DNA of 62,000 nt from Adiantum capillus-veneris (GCA_014529385.2 CM043959.1:47067428-47129427), one strand, 5' to 3'. Counted from the first letter of the stretch, positions 34,693 through 48,371 are shown. Numbers and translations: made by a program. Notes: generated from the letters alone by a model not told the origin.

Positions 34693-35150
34693 GTAGGGAA
34701 AATGAGAGAGAGAGAGAGAGAGGGGGGGGGGATATTTCATTCGATGCCCTCCGAGGAAATACCTACTGGGAAAGAGAGAAGGGAGAGTGAAACCAAGGAC
34801 GGCCGGCTAGGCTGGGGGCTGGGGCATGGACAAGCAGGGGGCTGAGGGTGATAAGGCCGGCCAATCAAAGGGGGGGGTGTGCCATGCCCGTAGAGGTGTC
34901 GTGAAGTTGACCAGGCATCGCCGAGCCTTCCAACAGTGTCGCCAAGGCTCCAACAGAGGAAAAATATGTTTTTTTCTTTGATTTTCAAAAATCGGCCATC
35001 AACATCGACCAAAAATCAAGAAGTAGAGGATTGGTATAAGCACCTAGCACGGGGGTCAAGCGGGTCGGTGGACCTATGGAAGAACAAACTTTGGATGCAA
35101 GATGAGAGTTTCATGATAAGACCCCCCCCCCTCTATGTCTCTCTCTGACA
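34342..35150. repeat. Purine-rich low-complexity region
   Basis: Strand-asymmetric G and A rich sequence with GA tracts at about 34650-34688 and 34703-34720. It ends near a short C run at 35121. No gene is seen. Confidence 0.7.
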
Positions 35151-36230
35151 CTTCTTTCTGGCTAAAGTCCTAGATTCCTTAAAAATATGACTTTCTCCGT
35201 CCTCAAACCAGAGAGTATCATGGAAGGGATGCCTCTCTTTCACAATATCTTGACAAACTCTGTGAGGCACAAATCTTGGTCTTTTAGTGAACTCCAATTA
35301 GAGAGATAATCTTTCCAATTGGATTTATTTGTGCTAATGTACGCTCTTAAAATATCTTTTAACACATTAACACTTGTGAATTGCCTATCTACCTCTGGAT
35401 GACTGAGAGTACAAAGTTTTATTTCCCAACTATTTACACAAAAAATGACTGGAACACATGGGTCACAATTCCTTACAACATTGATGAATAATCAACAATG
35501 TTAAGAATAACCAACTTGGCTAACTTGAGTAAACTTTACAAAGTTTAAGCTGCTTATCTACAAGCACCCACACCGAGCCAAGCCCTTGGATGCTGATTTG
35601 TAGACCCACAATTAATCTCATAGAGATACCACACATAGAGTGTGAATCAACACACATAGAGTGTGAAATGATTCATAAGCTATCAATTTTATGAATTTGC
35701 ATGCCGCTCTGAAATGTACCTAGCTTTTTTCAATAAAACTATCTCATTTACTCTGCAAAAGTGTTTAAGGTTCAAATTTTGTTAAGTCATAAAGAGTTCC
35801 AATGGAACGATCGGATCAAAAATTGGACTCTAGAACTTTTAATTACGGCCTTTATTCACTTCGAAACAATAGATTGATATAGAAAACTTCAGCCTCAAAA
35901 CTATATCTAAAGATAAGAGTTGATCCTCAAGAAAGAAGGAGTAATTTTAGGAAAGTAAGATTATTTTTAGAAGAGGAGTAGAAATAGTGTTTTTAGAAAA
36001 GGAGGAGTATTTTTAGAAGAGAATGAGTACTTTTAGGACAGAGGCAATATTTTTAGAGAAGAACGGTAAGTGAGTCAAGATTGGAGCTTCTTTTCTTGAA
36101 AACCATGCTTCTCCTAAAATTAGAGACTTTAAATTGTGCATCGAGATTCACGTTCACAAAAAAAAAAGTTGTGAATGCACGCGAACTTATCTCTCTACTT
36201 TTTGTTATTCTTAGCTTGTGCTTTTGGCTG
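35151..36230. other. Unassigned AT-rich region
   Basis: No gene or known element is recognised. Short near-repeats occur (cacacatagagtgtgaa twice near 35631-35667; ttttagaagaggag-type units from 35950 to 36060). Confidence 0.4.
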
Positions 36231-37200
36231 TTGGGAGCCTATATAAAGGCCCCTTTTTCCTCATTTTCAAGAGACACACACAAAAGTTCTTAGAAGCGAA
36301 AGCTCTCTTGCCATAATATCGGAGTTACCTTCTCTCCCTTAACCTCTCTCCCTCAACCCCTTACCCTTGACCCATCTCCATCTCCACCACCATCTTGTTG
36401 TCCCTCGGCTTGTTGAATTTTCTTTCTCTCTCTCTTGCCATCTTCTCGGCAAGCAAGGAAGTAATAACTCTACTTTTCATGGAAAAAAATTTCCTCTTCT
36501 CTTTTGTGATACAATGGCCCCAAAGCGAGTGACTCAAAGCTCCAAGGCCCATTCCTATCGTTCCATCTCCAAGAAAGATGCAAAAGAAGGTATCATCTAC
36601 TCCAATCATAACTCAATCAAAAATATTGACTCCAGAAAAAGTTGAAGCTGCCCAATCTCAAATACAAAAGGTAATCAAGCATGCTGCTAATCCGGTAAGA
36701 TAAATTTATACTTTTGCATTGCTATTCATGTTGACCTGGAAAGCCAAGCGTAGGGATTCCCTTAAACCGTCCAAGAAACGTGGTTCTATCACAAGAAAGA
36801 AGCATATGTTTTTATAGATTAGTGAAAGAATTGTTTGATAAATTGTCACTGTTTGTTAAATTGTTATTGTTTGATAAGTTGTTATTGGTTGATATGAAGA
36901 GTTGGTTGATGATGTTTGAAGGTTCGCTAATGCCGCAGTGAGACAACCAACTGTGGGTGACAAAGCTGATGAAAGAGCAGCTCTGTATGCTACAACTGCT
37001 AATCCTAGTGAGCGATAATTCAAGCACCAGGATCTCATCAAAGTTCAGCAGAATAAGATGCATAAAGCTAAAGACTATTCTATTATCAAAGGATGTCTTT
37101 ACTTTAGACAAAGGATATATGTACCTAAGTAGTTAGCATAGAGTTTATCCAGATGTATGAGGACATCTCAAATTTTTCACGTTGGGGAGGATGTAAGGTC
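36231..37200 (+). pseudogene. Internally deleted gypsy relic
   Basis: A TATA-like cctatataaaggc at 36238-36250 is followed by a possible gag start, MAPKRVTQSSKAHSYRSISK, at ATG 36514. Near 37020-37135 the plus strand encodes HQDLIKVQQNKMHKAKDYS then IIKGCLYFRQRIYVPK, which resembles the linker between RNase H and integrase in gypsy pol (a phrase of the type LYFRGRLCVP). Everything between is missing, so this looks like a large internal deletion. Confidence is limited by short matches. Confidence 0.45.
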
Positions 37201-37800
37201 TCCGACCCCGAGCTAAAAGAACACCATTGTACCATGAAACAATCATAATGAAAAAAGTTACTATTTTTAGCAGTTTTTCAAAATCTGTCGATGCCATGAT
37301 GTTTAGAATGTCATAAAGCTTCCAAAAGTGAATCAAAGTAATTTTTGTGGAAATTTTCCAAAAATAGTAAGTTTTTGGTCACCCGACCCGTCAGTTTTCA
37401 CCGTCTCAAAAAACTGCACCCGTACCCCAAATTTGAAAAAAATGCATTTTTGGACACCGGGGGTTGCTAAATATGGCAGGTACCCAGGTTAATACACCTT
37501 AGTTAGAGCTTAGTATAGCAACTTCCGGCATTAAATTCTGATTCGGATTGCCAGTCTTAGGTTAAAATTAAATTTTCCTAAAGTTGTGTGGGGAGGCACC
37601 GGGACTCGGGGGCTGTGTGGGAACTGGCTCCAGGCCACTGGAGACTGAGTTTGGCAGTAAGAGGGCGCCCTCAGACACTCACAGGGCTCGTGGGCTACTT
37701 TCCATGCAAGAGAGAGAGAGAGAGAGAGACTAAGTGAGCTCTTGAGCAGGTTGGGACACTTGGTAAGTATGCAACTAGAGTTTCCATGCATGAAGTGAGT
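37201..37800. other. Unassigned region
   Basis: No gene is recognised. It includes a short GA tract (about 37710-37728). It may be the 3' part of the relic before it. Confidence 0.3.
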
Positions 37801-37894
37801 ACTCCTCTAAATGTATATAGCAGGCAAATTTGAATTTTTCACCTTGTGAGCCTATATAAGAGCACGCTCACACACACATGGGTACACATATATG

Positions 37895-37949
<55 letters not shown>

Positions 37950-38788
37950 CTACACACACACACATACACACACCTTATGGAGGTGCTGCCGACAGAGATA
38001 GTCTTTGAAAGAGGAGCTAGGAGGGAAGGTGCTGCCCGTTTCTTGTCTCAAGGAGGCCCTTGCATCAGAATTTTGAGAGGAATTCAACAGTAATCTCGGT
38101 AATTTTCGATTTAATTCATGCTTGTTGTAATTCCCTCTCTAATATCCTCTTAATTCCGCATCTAGTATGCATAATCATAGTCAAAATACTCATTAGATAC
38201 TCTCTAATTCTCCGTATCCATGATCTATTGCATAAATATTAATCTAATTAGTAATCATGCAAGCAATTAGTCACTCTTAATCATAGTTTAATGCATGTTT
38301 AAGGAATCATCCACTAGTCACCGTTGAAATCAAGTCAACTTTGAGGTGGGAATGGTCCATTGCATCCTGTTACTCCATAATGTGTAAATAAGTAAATTAG
38401 AATCAATTGCTCATGGATTAGGATTTAATTAGGGGAAATTAATCCATCATTAATCATTAGGAAGGGAGAAATCCTCTCATCTATGCATACAGTAATTCTG
38501 CAATTCTCTACTTGCATTAAGAAGTAATTAAGCACGTCTATTTCATCTCTAGTAGAATTGATTAAGTAAAAATCTGAATTTCATAATTATCTAGGCCAAG
38601 TAATTAACCTTAGGGCCTATTCCCATAGAACAAGTATGGTGCTATCGGGATTCTCTATGTCTTGAAGTAAGTCTAACCTCTCGTACAAGGGAATTTACTT
38701 ATTGAAACTAATCCGTCATCATGGTTGTATGTTACTCTCGAATGTTAGCTCTCTTTTTCCAAGTTTTCAATTAAGTAGTGAGTGTAAA
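37801..38788 (+). other. Probable retroelement promoter and leader
   Basis: A TATA-like box cctatataag at 37851-37860 precedes a CA tract (about 37896-37947). About 830 bp of AT-rich, gene-free sequence then leads to a gag-like ATG at 38789. This is the layout of an LTR U3-R-leader in plus orientation. No second LTR copy was found. Confidence 0.4.
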
Positions 38789-38995
38789 ATGGCCCCGGTA
38801 AAGAGAACTCGTTTCGGTGGTTCCCACAACCGCGAGGCGGGGACAAGCAACACTAATGGAAAGGGAAAAGCTCCCATGGTCGACCAAGTACCGGCCATCT
38901 CACGGAGCAATGACGAGGAAATTGTGGAGGTAGGTCAAGTTTTAATTCAAGTTGGTGGTGACTTCTTGCCAAGTGGTGATACCTCTAATGGCTAG
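38789..38995 (+). pseudogene. Truncated gypsy gag start (plus strand)
   Basis: ATG 38789 gives MAPVKRTRFGGSHNREAGTS followed by KGKAPMVDQVPAI, the low-complexity basic N-terminus common in plant gypsy Gag proteins. After about 38940 the reading enters the antisense of a second gag, so the gene is cut by a rearrangement. Confidence 0.45.
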
Positions 38996-41140
38996 TCTAT
39001 TGTAGATATCCTCATGCCGTAGTCCCCTAATGAATCTATCGAGCAATTGGTTATTATTGAAGCGCTCAGTTGGATTACAACAAGAATTCAAATGCTTCAA
39101 GCGACTAATAAAGTCTCTCACGGACTCCCCTTCCTCTCGTTGGGCTTTTTGGAGCTGAGAGGCTACACCCCAAAGCACTCCCTCTCGTATGTACTCTTTC
39201 AAGAACAGTCTCGTAAGAGTACGGTAAATCGTTTTCTCTTCCACCCTTAAGGTCCTATACCAATCCCCAGCCTTCCTACTCAAGGTCAGGCTTAGAGCAT
39301 TACTCTTATGTAGCTCATTGTGTTCTCCTAGGGAATCGTAAATTTATTCAAATACTTCGATATGCTTTCTCACATACCTGTCTCCACTAAATTTTTGTGT
39401 GAGCTTGGCTATTTGTACTGCCTTACTTCTAGGCTCTCTATCATGCATGTTACACATATTTTCAGCAATAGATCGATTGATAGCTTAAGCAAATGTTGCC
39501 AAGTCACCCAAGTGAGCAGGTATAGTGGGGACAGGTGCTCTCGGGACAGCAGGTGGAATGGGGGTTGGCATCGAGTTAGGCATACGGGTGATCCTCAAGT
39601 CCCAAGCTGGATACAATGTTGTGTCATGTGGTGACCCAAAGTTCATATGTGTGGCCCTAGGCATAGAAAACGTGGGATGTGACATGCTAATGCTAAGTGG
39701 TATGGTCTCATTGAAATAAGGGCTTGGATGTTGTGGTCGTGGAGCATAAGTTTTTGAAACAATAGGAGGGGTAGGAGATACATGAGCACGAGGGCCCATA
39801 GGTGCATATGATTGATACACACTTGTAAGTACTTTTGTAGGCATTGGGCCACCATGTAGCTGTGCTTTACTAATAAATGAGGTCCATGGCGGTTTTTTTG
39901 TGAAATCCATCACTAGGGTAGGCATGGTAGCCATGGTGTCAACAAGAGAAAGATGAGCTAAGCTTGGAAAGGTAAAGCTATCATTTGTGGGCTCAGATTG
40001 TACTAAGACCTCTCGCAAAACAACATATGAAGGATCCATCGGGCTTACCAAGGGAGTCTCCATTGTGATAAAGTTGGTTGCTTAGCCTTCTCTGTATCCA
40101 AGAATCTCATGAGACCCGTTGAAGGCATGTGGATCCCTCTGTTCTACCTCTCTAGCTCAATAACCCTATGGATGACATCATCACAAACTCTTTGTTGCTC
40201 CTACTCTATGCTAGTAGCACCCGATGTGGATTATAGGACATCTAACCAACCCACGTGATAGGTATGACCTGTGTATAGGTCGGTTAAAGTCTCCATTTGT
40301 AGTTCATACTTCCAATTTTCATTTAGAAACACTCCATCTAGGATTGAGGTGCTAGGGGTGTCCAATGAACTAGATGCAATGTGGCTCTCTATGGGTTGAC
40401 CCTTAGCTGTTTCCAATTCAGGACCACTTGATTGCTCGACTATCATGGATGTTGACATAGGAGCCTTCACCTTTAGCTCTCTCCATTGCCCTGCCTTGTG
40501 TAAGCTTTCGATTTCCTTTTCCCTAGCTGACTGCAAGGATATATCACTCAACCTCTTGCACTTCGGCAAGGCTTCTACCATTAGGTAATATAACCTCGGA
40601 GGGGAATAGATCTTAAGAGTCAGGGAGTGCAGTGAATGGAGTATTCACATGCAAACTCTCCTAGAGCATGGGTCTACATTGGTCATGAATGGCGAATTTA
40701 CTTCCCCATCCCCTTCATTTACATATCGCTAGCTCCATGTTCGGAGCGAGTGGCTCTACTAAAAATCTCTTTCAAGTGGCTAGGCACGCTCGGCCCGGAC
40801 TGTGGGCCCATGGCATGCATGTTTTGGCTTGAGCTATTGGGATTGGGTGTCGAGTAACCTTCCATGATGTCGTAGCCAGAGGAAGAGTCACTAGATGCAA
40901 TATGTGGATCCTGAGTGGTACTACCTTGGGTTCCCACTGAGGGCCTAGAGCCTAATGTGGAGGAATAATGGGTGCCCATGTAAACAAAGACATTCACTAT
41001 AGGATTGTCCTCTAGCACATGACCAAAGCGTAGGTGCATGTAACCTCAACATCCTAAGAGTTGGTGAGTGCCCATGAAGGCCGCTCACCTAGTTTTTTGG
41101 GTGTTTTGCAACCCAAATTTACTCTCAATTTTTATTTTTA
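38942..41140 (-). pseudogene. Gag of gypsy element B
   Basis: Minus-strand coding starts near 41039 (MHLRFGHVLEDNPIVNVFVY). It passes a variable Ser/Pro-rich region (40581-40231) and a Pro/Met-rich block (40063-39485, PRATHMNFGSPHDTTLYPAW). It ends with the gag capsid domain at 39283-38942 (KAGDWYRTLRVEEKTIYRTL, EEGESVRDFISRLKHLNS, DRFIRGLRHEDIYNRL). Stops and frameshifts break it. The region is a diverged copy of element C at 46092-46620 plus 52431-53683. Protease and pol of element B are missing because it is cut near 38942. Confidence 0.7.
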
Positions 41141-41985
41141 TTGTCTTTTTTTTCTACCAAGCCACAAAATATAGCGTGTGATATCTCAAAACAAGCTTAT
41201 TGTTAGAGGGACGTGCCGTGCCTTACAGCCCCCGATTTGATTACTTAAGGCCCTTGGAATCCTAAAAACATTCTTTTTCTAGTCAAAAAGAAGGCTAAAA
41301 TTAGTAAATCCAAGGGCGTAAGTGTGAAGGGAAGGGTGGAGGACTTAAAGGACTTGTCCCACATGCCCTCCCTTTCTCTTGAGGAGGTAGTCTATATATA
41401 TATAGTAGTGTCTATACTATATCATAAGATTGAGGCCTAAGGCCTAGGCCTACGCTTGGGCTTGGGGAATGATCTTGATCCGTTCCTTTTAATATAAGCT
41501 TTCTTTTCACTTTTATTTCTAAAATCTTTTTCTTTTTTCCTTTTCTTTTTTATTTCAATTTTTTTGGGTGTTGTTATTTTTTATTTTTTTTATTTTTTCC
41601 AAAAACCTTTTGCGGATAAGGTTGTGTTGCGTGGACGCCGAGCTCACGCACACACAGGGCCTTCCTAACGCGTGCACCTGCACCTTGCAGCTCTCTCAGA
41701 ACTAGCTACACTGCAACACTAATTAACACTGCACACTACAACATTAACAAAACTAACAACCTACTCAACACTGCCCACTTCAAGAAACCTGCACATTACA
41801 TAGCTACTAGCACTAACAAACATGCTCAAACCAACATATTACAGAGCTTAAACATATCTAACAAAACTTGCACAAAGGTGTACATTGCAACACTAACAGA
41901 TCTAATCAAAACTCAGAAAAAACTGAAAAGGACAAAAATGAATGGCTTCACGAGGTAGCATCGAGTGCTCCTCAAGTTTGGTGCA
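41141..41985 (-). other. Leader of element B
   Basis: Gene-free, with T-rich runs near 41510-41600 and Ala/Cys-like repeats of actgcacact and aacactaac. It matches the leader of element C at 53560-54240 over most of its length, including gtggacgccgagctcacgc near 41632 and gtggacgtcgagctcacgc near 54074. Confidence 0.6.
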
Positions 41986-42009
41986 GGGAAATCCTCGGCG
42001 ACGGCGCCA
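41986..42009 (-). other. Primer binding site of element B, tRNA-Asp type
   Basis: Minus strand TGGCGCCGTCGCCGAGGATT complements the tRNA-Asp 3' end with two differences over 20 bases, and lies 4 bases from the LTR boundary (42014). Confidence 0.8.
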
Positions 42010-42013
42010 AAAA

Positions 42014-42540
<527 letters not shown>

Positions 42541-42544
42541 TAAA

Positions 42545-45500
42545 GTGAGAAGGCATCGGTCAAAGGTGATAGGGTGTTCGTAAGTAATTAATAACATTCA
42601 TCACACCCTTTTGCAAAAAGTGATGCATCCTTGAATAAGGTAGGCTACCAATAGCCTCATTGCAACACCTTTCTAGAAGTTAGTTCCTTTGAAAATGTCC
42701 TTTGGCTATACTCATGTGGGCTTCTTGAAATATGTATAAATACTCATCCTCACGAGCACAAAGTCTAAGAATATCGTCATTTCCTAGCTTGTAGAGAGTT
42801 CCTGCAATTAGAGAATAAGGTTCACATTCCTTTAATAGTTTTCAAGCTATATCCTTACGAAACTCTTGGGGTGGAAAACCATTAACTAAAAAGTTCACAA
42901 CCTTCTCACTCCATCCAGGCATGGTCTTGACTAGGAACAGGAAAGTATTGAGCAATTCATCATCGATTCCAGTAGGGGCTTCACCATTGGGTATGCAAGA
43001 CAAATCATCCGCCATGCAAACATGTCTTTTATTGGGTCTCACCACAATAGTAAAATCAAACTCAAGAAGAATCAATAACCATCATGTAATTATTCCCGTG
43101 GAGCAAGGTATTCACTAGATGCAACAACGCTTGATAATCCACATAGAAAACAAACTTGTTGACAAGAAGGTAGTAGAAAAATTTCTTTACTGGGTAAATC
43201 ATGGCTAAAACTTTATGCTCTATAGTGGTGTAGTTCCTCTCAGCATCATTTAATTGACGACTTGCAAAGTTAATGGGGTAGTCCAATTTATGTTCTCCTT
43301 GTTGAGCTAGAACACATCCAATAGCAGAGTTTAATGTATCAATATGCACATGGAAAAATTACATTTCAATCGGGCGCTCGTAGGATGGGAGCACTTGTTA
43401 AGGCCTTTTCTAATAACTCATAAGCATGGTCACACTCTACGGTCCAGTGGAACTCAATAAGAAGCTTGTACAATGGGCGACCTATCTCGGCAAAGTTTAA
43501 AATAAACCGCCGGTAATAACCAACATGGCCCATGAACCTTTGATCTCCTTTATAGTTTGTAGGTGGTGGTAAATTGGAAATGGCTTTAATTTTTCTCGCA
43601 TCTGTGGAAACCCCATTTTTGGACACTATATACCCTAAAATGACTCCATGTTCAACCCAAAATTGGCATTTGAAAGGGTTTAATGAGATGCAATACAATC
43701 TGCACTTTTCAAATACTTTTTGTAAACATGATAGATTTTTTTTTCAAGAAGAATAAACACAAAGGTCATCTAAGAAAGCTTCGTAAAACTCCCTCAAATA
43801 TTCCCTAAACGGAGTGTTTATTAATCTTTGGAAGGTAGCAGGGGCATTAGTTAAGCCAAAAGCCATAACACAAAATGCAAACACTTCAAGTTCGGTTAGA
43901 AAAGCAGTTTTAGCTTGGTCCTCTACTGCAATTGTGGTCTGATTGTAGCCAGCGTACCCATCTAAAAAGCTATAAGCTTCCTTTCCTGCAACTCTTTCAA
44001 GAACATGTTCTGAATATGGCAAGGGGTAGTGGTCTCTCCTACTGGCGGCATTGACCTTCTTGGGATCCACGCACACTCTGAGTTTCCCATTCTTTTTTGG
44101 CATAATAACTATTGGAGACACCCATTCTGAGTGCTCAATAGGGTATATGAATCCGCATTTGACAAGCTTTTCAATCTCTTCTTGAACAATCTTTGCATAC
44201 GTTGCTGGACTAGTTTAGCCATGCTATTCATGGGAATTGTGTGTTGCACCATGGAAGGTAGAACACCTTTCATATCATGATATGTCCAAGAAAATATATC
44301 CTTTAATTCCTTGAGAATTTCCTTAAGTACATATTCCTCAGTCTCTATCAGATCTTGGGCAATGAAAACAGGTTTGGAGTCCTCACCTGGGTCTGCTAAC
44401 TCTATATCCTTAACTATCATTGGACAATCATAGACTCCATTACTTCCATCGATAGGTGTTCTTTGGGCCTTTGTATACACAACCTTATGCTCCTCCGTGG
44501 TGTAGAATTTGAAATGCTCAGGTGCAGGATGTAACTCTATGTAATCTTGTTGTGTTGTGGACTCTGATTTTGCTTCCACTTCCCTTAGTTGTTGAGCTAA
44601 CTCTCGATTTTGGCGTCTCCTTACAATACAACTCAACTTTGGACTCTCTATGACCTCTAACTGTGAAATGTCAATGGGTTGTGGGCTGCACCACATGACG
44701 CTTTGAAGTATTCACCTCAATTATCTACCAACTTTCGAGGAGCATCACATGCCCCCATATAACTGAACCATTCTGCCAGATTTCTTTTCATTTATCCTAA
44801 CACGTACATTGGCTCAATATCGTCGCCTCTTATATTACTTACTCCTCTTGTCTAATTTTCGATTATGGCCTTCCTCCAATGAAAAGTCACTAGATGAATT
44901 GCTACTCGTGTCTTCTCCTCTCTTGGATAGATTGTTAATTAGGGCAATGTTGGGCTCTGTATGGTTCATTTCCATATTTGCGTCAATACTCGATTCAAAT
45001 TATTCGTCCTTAGAGTTGGTTTCAATTGATAATCTAGAATCTAAATCATGTGAGCTATACTCTTTTGAGACGCTATTGATTTCAGATGCTACTAGTTTCA
45101 AACGCTACTGGTCGTGATTGGTATGGTTGCATTGGATTCATGGCCTTCAAAGTATTGTCCCAACTTGTTAACATGTATTTCAATAACAGAGTTCTCATCT
45201 AGGTTGGGTTGTGGATCTAAGTGTTCCTCCTCTATTTGCACCTCCCTAGCTCCATCCATCTATGCAAATTGTGGTAGCCTGACTTTTAGTTCTCCATTAA
45301 GGAAAGCTCGAAGAGCTAAGAATAGCTCAAGGTCTCCATATAGTTTAAACATGATGGTGGTTCTAACTTCTGAAGCCATAAAATCCATCAATTTGGCAAT
45401 ATTTAACGGCACTTTTTGGACTTCACTCCCTTGATAAGGGAAAGATGGGATCTCCATTCTTTGATAGGGTCAGGTAATCCCTCTATAAACATTCTCTCCA

Positions 45501-46049
45501 ACAAGAAGGGAGTACGTCCACTTCCCAATAACTTAAAGTCACTTTGTTCTTGGATGAGGCTAGGTATGGCTAGTGGTCTATGGTCTTCGTGAGGTTGATT
45601 TCGCATAGGGAACACTATGTCTATAATTTGGATTTGCCTAGGTACTGGCTCTAGATCCCGTTGGGTCTCTTCTACCAAACTCATTAATTGCTTGACTTGC
45701 TCGATCTCCTCTATAGGGTTTGGGTAAGTTCCTATCTTCTTCTTGGGTTCCTTGGGTCCTGGCCATTGTGTGGCTCATGATGATCTTCCTTATTTGTTTC
45801 TTTCCTGGTGACTCTTTTAATCTCCAAAGTTTCTTTTGAATCAGAATCCTCTTTAGCGTCATTCATATACACAAGGTCATCACCAGTCCCTATGTTGGTC
45901 TTTGAACTGGACTTCGCTGCTTTTTGCAATCTCTTCCTTTGTGTTTTCTTCTTCTTCTGGGATTGGGCAATTGATGCTATGTCTCTTTCTTCAAGAATAT
46001 AAGTTTGGTTTTGGAGCATTGATCGTGTGAGTACATTTATTGGTACCAC
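42545..46049 (-). pseudogene. Pol of gypsy element C (RT, RNase H, start of integrase)
   Basis: Minus-strand order: a polar linker (46049-45260), pre-RT sequence (44696-44109, with EILKELKDIFSWTYHDMKGV), and reverse transcriptase at 44160-43744 with SPIVIMPKKNGKLRVCVDPK, YSFLDGYAGYNQ, FGLTNAPATFQRL and FLDDLCVYS (catalytic Asp pair kept). The connection domain follows at 43698-43366 (GHVGYYRRFI), and RNase H at 43349-42842 (NYTTIEHKVLAMIYPVKKF). Integrase zinc-finger sequence (FQEAHMSIAKGHF) ends near 42560. Frameshifts occur near 44130, 43740 and 43360. No protease motif was identified. The LTR of element B abuts the broken integrase. Confidence 0.85.
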
Positions 46050-46091
46050 TCAATTAAGTTCAATGGTGTGATCTTTGGCGCATTTGGATTA

Positions 46092-46620
46092 TTAGGATAT
46101 TGGGCAATCAAATGATCTATGCCACATTAGGCTTAAAGCATTCCTCTTATGTAGCTCATTGTGTGCTCCTATAGAATTGCATATTTGTTCAAATACTTTG
46201 ATATGCTTTCTCACATCCCTCTCTCCACTAAATTTTTGTGTGAGCTTGGCTATTTGTACTGCCTTACTTCTAGGCACTCTATCAGGCTTGTTACGCATAT
46301 TTTCAGCAATAAACCAACCGATAGCTTGAGAATATGTTTCCAAGACACCCAAGTGAGAAGGTATACTGGGGACAGGTGCTCTCAAGATTGCATGTGGAAT
46401 GGGGGTTGGCATCGGGTTAGGCATACGGGTGATCCTCGGGTCCCAAGTTGGGTATGATGTTGTGCCATGTGGTGGCCCAAAGTTCATATGAGTGGCCCTG
46501 GGCGTAGCAGACGTGGGATGTGACATGCTAATGCTAGCTGGTATGGTCTCATTGAAATAAGGGCTTGGATGTTGTGGTCGTGGAGCATAAGTTGTTGAAA
46601 CAATGGGAGGGGTAGAAGCT
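46092..46620 (-). pseudogene. Gag of element C, downstream part
   Basis: Minus-strand sequence at 46526-46092 (PRATHMNFGPPHGTTSYPTW, EICNSIGAHNELHKRNALSL) parallels element B at 39670-39290. The homology stops exactly at 46620 (ggggtagaagct) and resumes at about 52431 (acatgagcacgagg), while the B copy is continuous there, showing a 5.8-kb insertion. Confidence 0.75.
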
Positions 46621-47011
46621 TGTTATGGATATCGGATATGTACATTTATTACTCAAGTGCTCAGTACGAGCTATGGTCATTTGTGTCGGCCGGCCAATGT
46701 GTATTCATTTTGAGCATTGAAGAATCTATAAATAAAATACGTGCAAGAGGGAAATGATCACTCTGCACCGCGGGAGATTGCACCCAATGCTTGTGTATTT
46801 CTTCTCTCTTCTCCTCTCGTCGTGCCAGCCTAGCACTCCGCTCTAGGAGGTGCACCAGCACGTGCTCTGTCTCGCCCTCTGTCTCTCTCTGTTTGTGTTG
46901 AGATCCATTACGTGCGTGTACGACGATTCAGGTATGCCGATTTATCGTTTTATGATATGTATTGTGCTATTTTGAGTATTTTACAGGGCCATCGTGCATC
47001 CGTTTGTAGCA
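46621..47011 (+). repeat. copia LTR (391 bp), single copy
   Basis: It begins TGTTATGGATATCGG exactly where element C is interrupted and ends GTTTGTAGCA, directly before a copia-type primer site. No second LTR copy was found up to 52430, so the element has lost its 3' end or it has decayed. Confidence 0.7.
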
Positions 47012-47012
47012 A

Positions 47013-47024
47013 TGGTATCGTAGC
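47013..47024 (+). other. Primer binding site, initiator Met tRNA type (variant)
   Basis: TGGTATCGTAGC differs from the standard TGGTATCAGAGC by two bases and lies 1 base after the LTR end. Confidence 0.65.
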
Positions 47025-47547
47025 TTGCAAAAACGCTCCTGGCAATGCTAGAAACATGCTCACGATGAGCATGGTGATGAATTACATCCCACATCTAAGT
47101 TTGCTTACTTTACTTATTTTATTAGCACGATGCTTAGCATGACTATTTTATTCCCATAGGTGCATAGAATGGTTATGTGATTCAATTAAAATAAGATTAG
47201 CTTAATTAGGAGTTTAATTAACACAACTTAGCATGGAGCAAAGAATAAGAAAAGATTCAGCATCAAAGGAACAATCTCAAGTGACGAAGAAGAAGTAGAG
47301 AAGTTTTGACATCAAATGAAGATATCAAGAGAGGCGTCCACATGAGTTTTGAATTCATGACCTATTATTCAAGAAGATCAAGGGAATTGAGATAACAAGT
47401 GGAATAGTAAGATTTGGGTGCCTCTAAGAGAGCTCGTAGACCTGCACACTAATTCTCGACTCAAGCCCCAATGGATAACCCATTTACCACACTCGAGTGA
47501 ACTCCATCATGGGAAAGAGGTGGGAAACAAGACTTGAAAACTTTGAA

Positions 47548-47616
<69 letters not shown>

Positions 47617-48225
47617 CTCTGTTGCAATCTCAGTGGCTTGAGAAGCTTGGCAACTTTCCTGAGGAGGAGGAGAGAGCGTTGAGAGCACTAGGAAGAGAGG
47701 AGTGATGAGGAAGCGCATGCAACAAGGGCTATGGGAGCTAAAAAACAACGTGCCATATGAAGAGCATGAAAGCAGCCCACATCGAAGAAGGCAAGGGGAG
47801 ATACGTGGGAATACTACATGGCGGTGTGCCTGCGTGACCTTCAACAATAGTCCCCATTGCTGCCTTATGATATTCCAGTAAGAAAACTTCATCCATACCG
47901 TGAGCCTGTCGGTGCGTCAATGCATTTGGCTGCCGCCACTATTCGTCCACAACCATCTACACCAAGTAACCCCTGCCTTGAAAATTACGAACAACACGTA
48001 CTACACCAACTTAGCTGCCAGCATGCATGAGGACCAATCATCTCCCTCACTCGCCGTTCATAGTGGCAAAGCCACACAGACCGTTGCATACCCACAAAGC
48101 AAGGGTAAAGGCGCTATCGTTGCTGGTGCCACAAATTCTCTCCCTCTCTACATGTAGGCGGCACCTTTCCTACCATGTGTGGCTTTAGTTAGGAGATATG
48201 AGCACCTCTATTTAGCAGCACTTCT
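47025..48225. other. Unassigned sequence with a (GT)n tract
   Basis: No copia coding sequence is seen after the primer site. A GT tract lies at about 47556-47613. Short frames around 47900-48160 have no known match. Confidence 0.4.
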
Positions 48226-48371
48226 TATTAATTCTAGTTGGCATGCGCCGCTATGTAGACATTAAGGTCTGCGAGTAGCCCTATTCGAACACACTGCATA
48301 TTAATTCTAGTTGGCATGCGCCGCTATGTAGACATTAAGGTCTGCGAGTAGCCCTATTCGAACACACTGCA
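48226..48371. repeat. Perfect 73-bp tandem duplication
   Basis: Units 48226-48298 and 48299-48371 appear identical, starting tattaattctagttggcat. The perfect match indicates a recent event or an assembly duplication. Confidence 0.93.
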
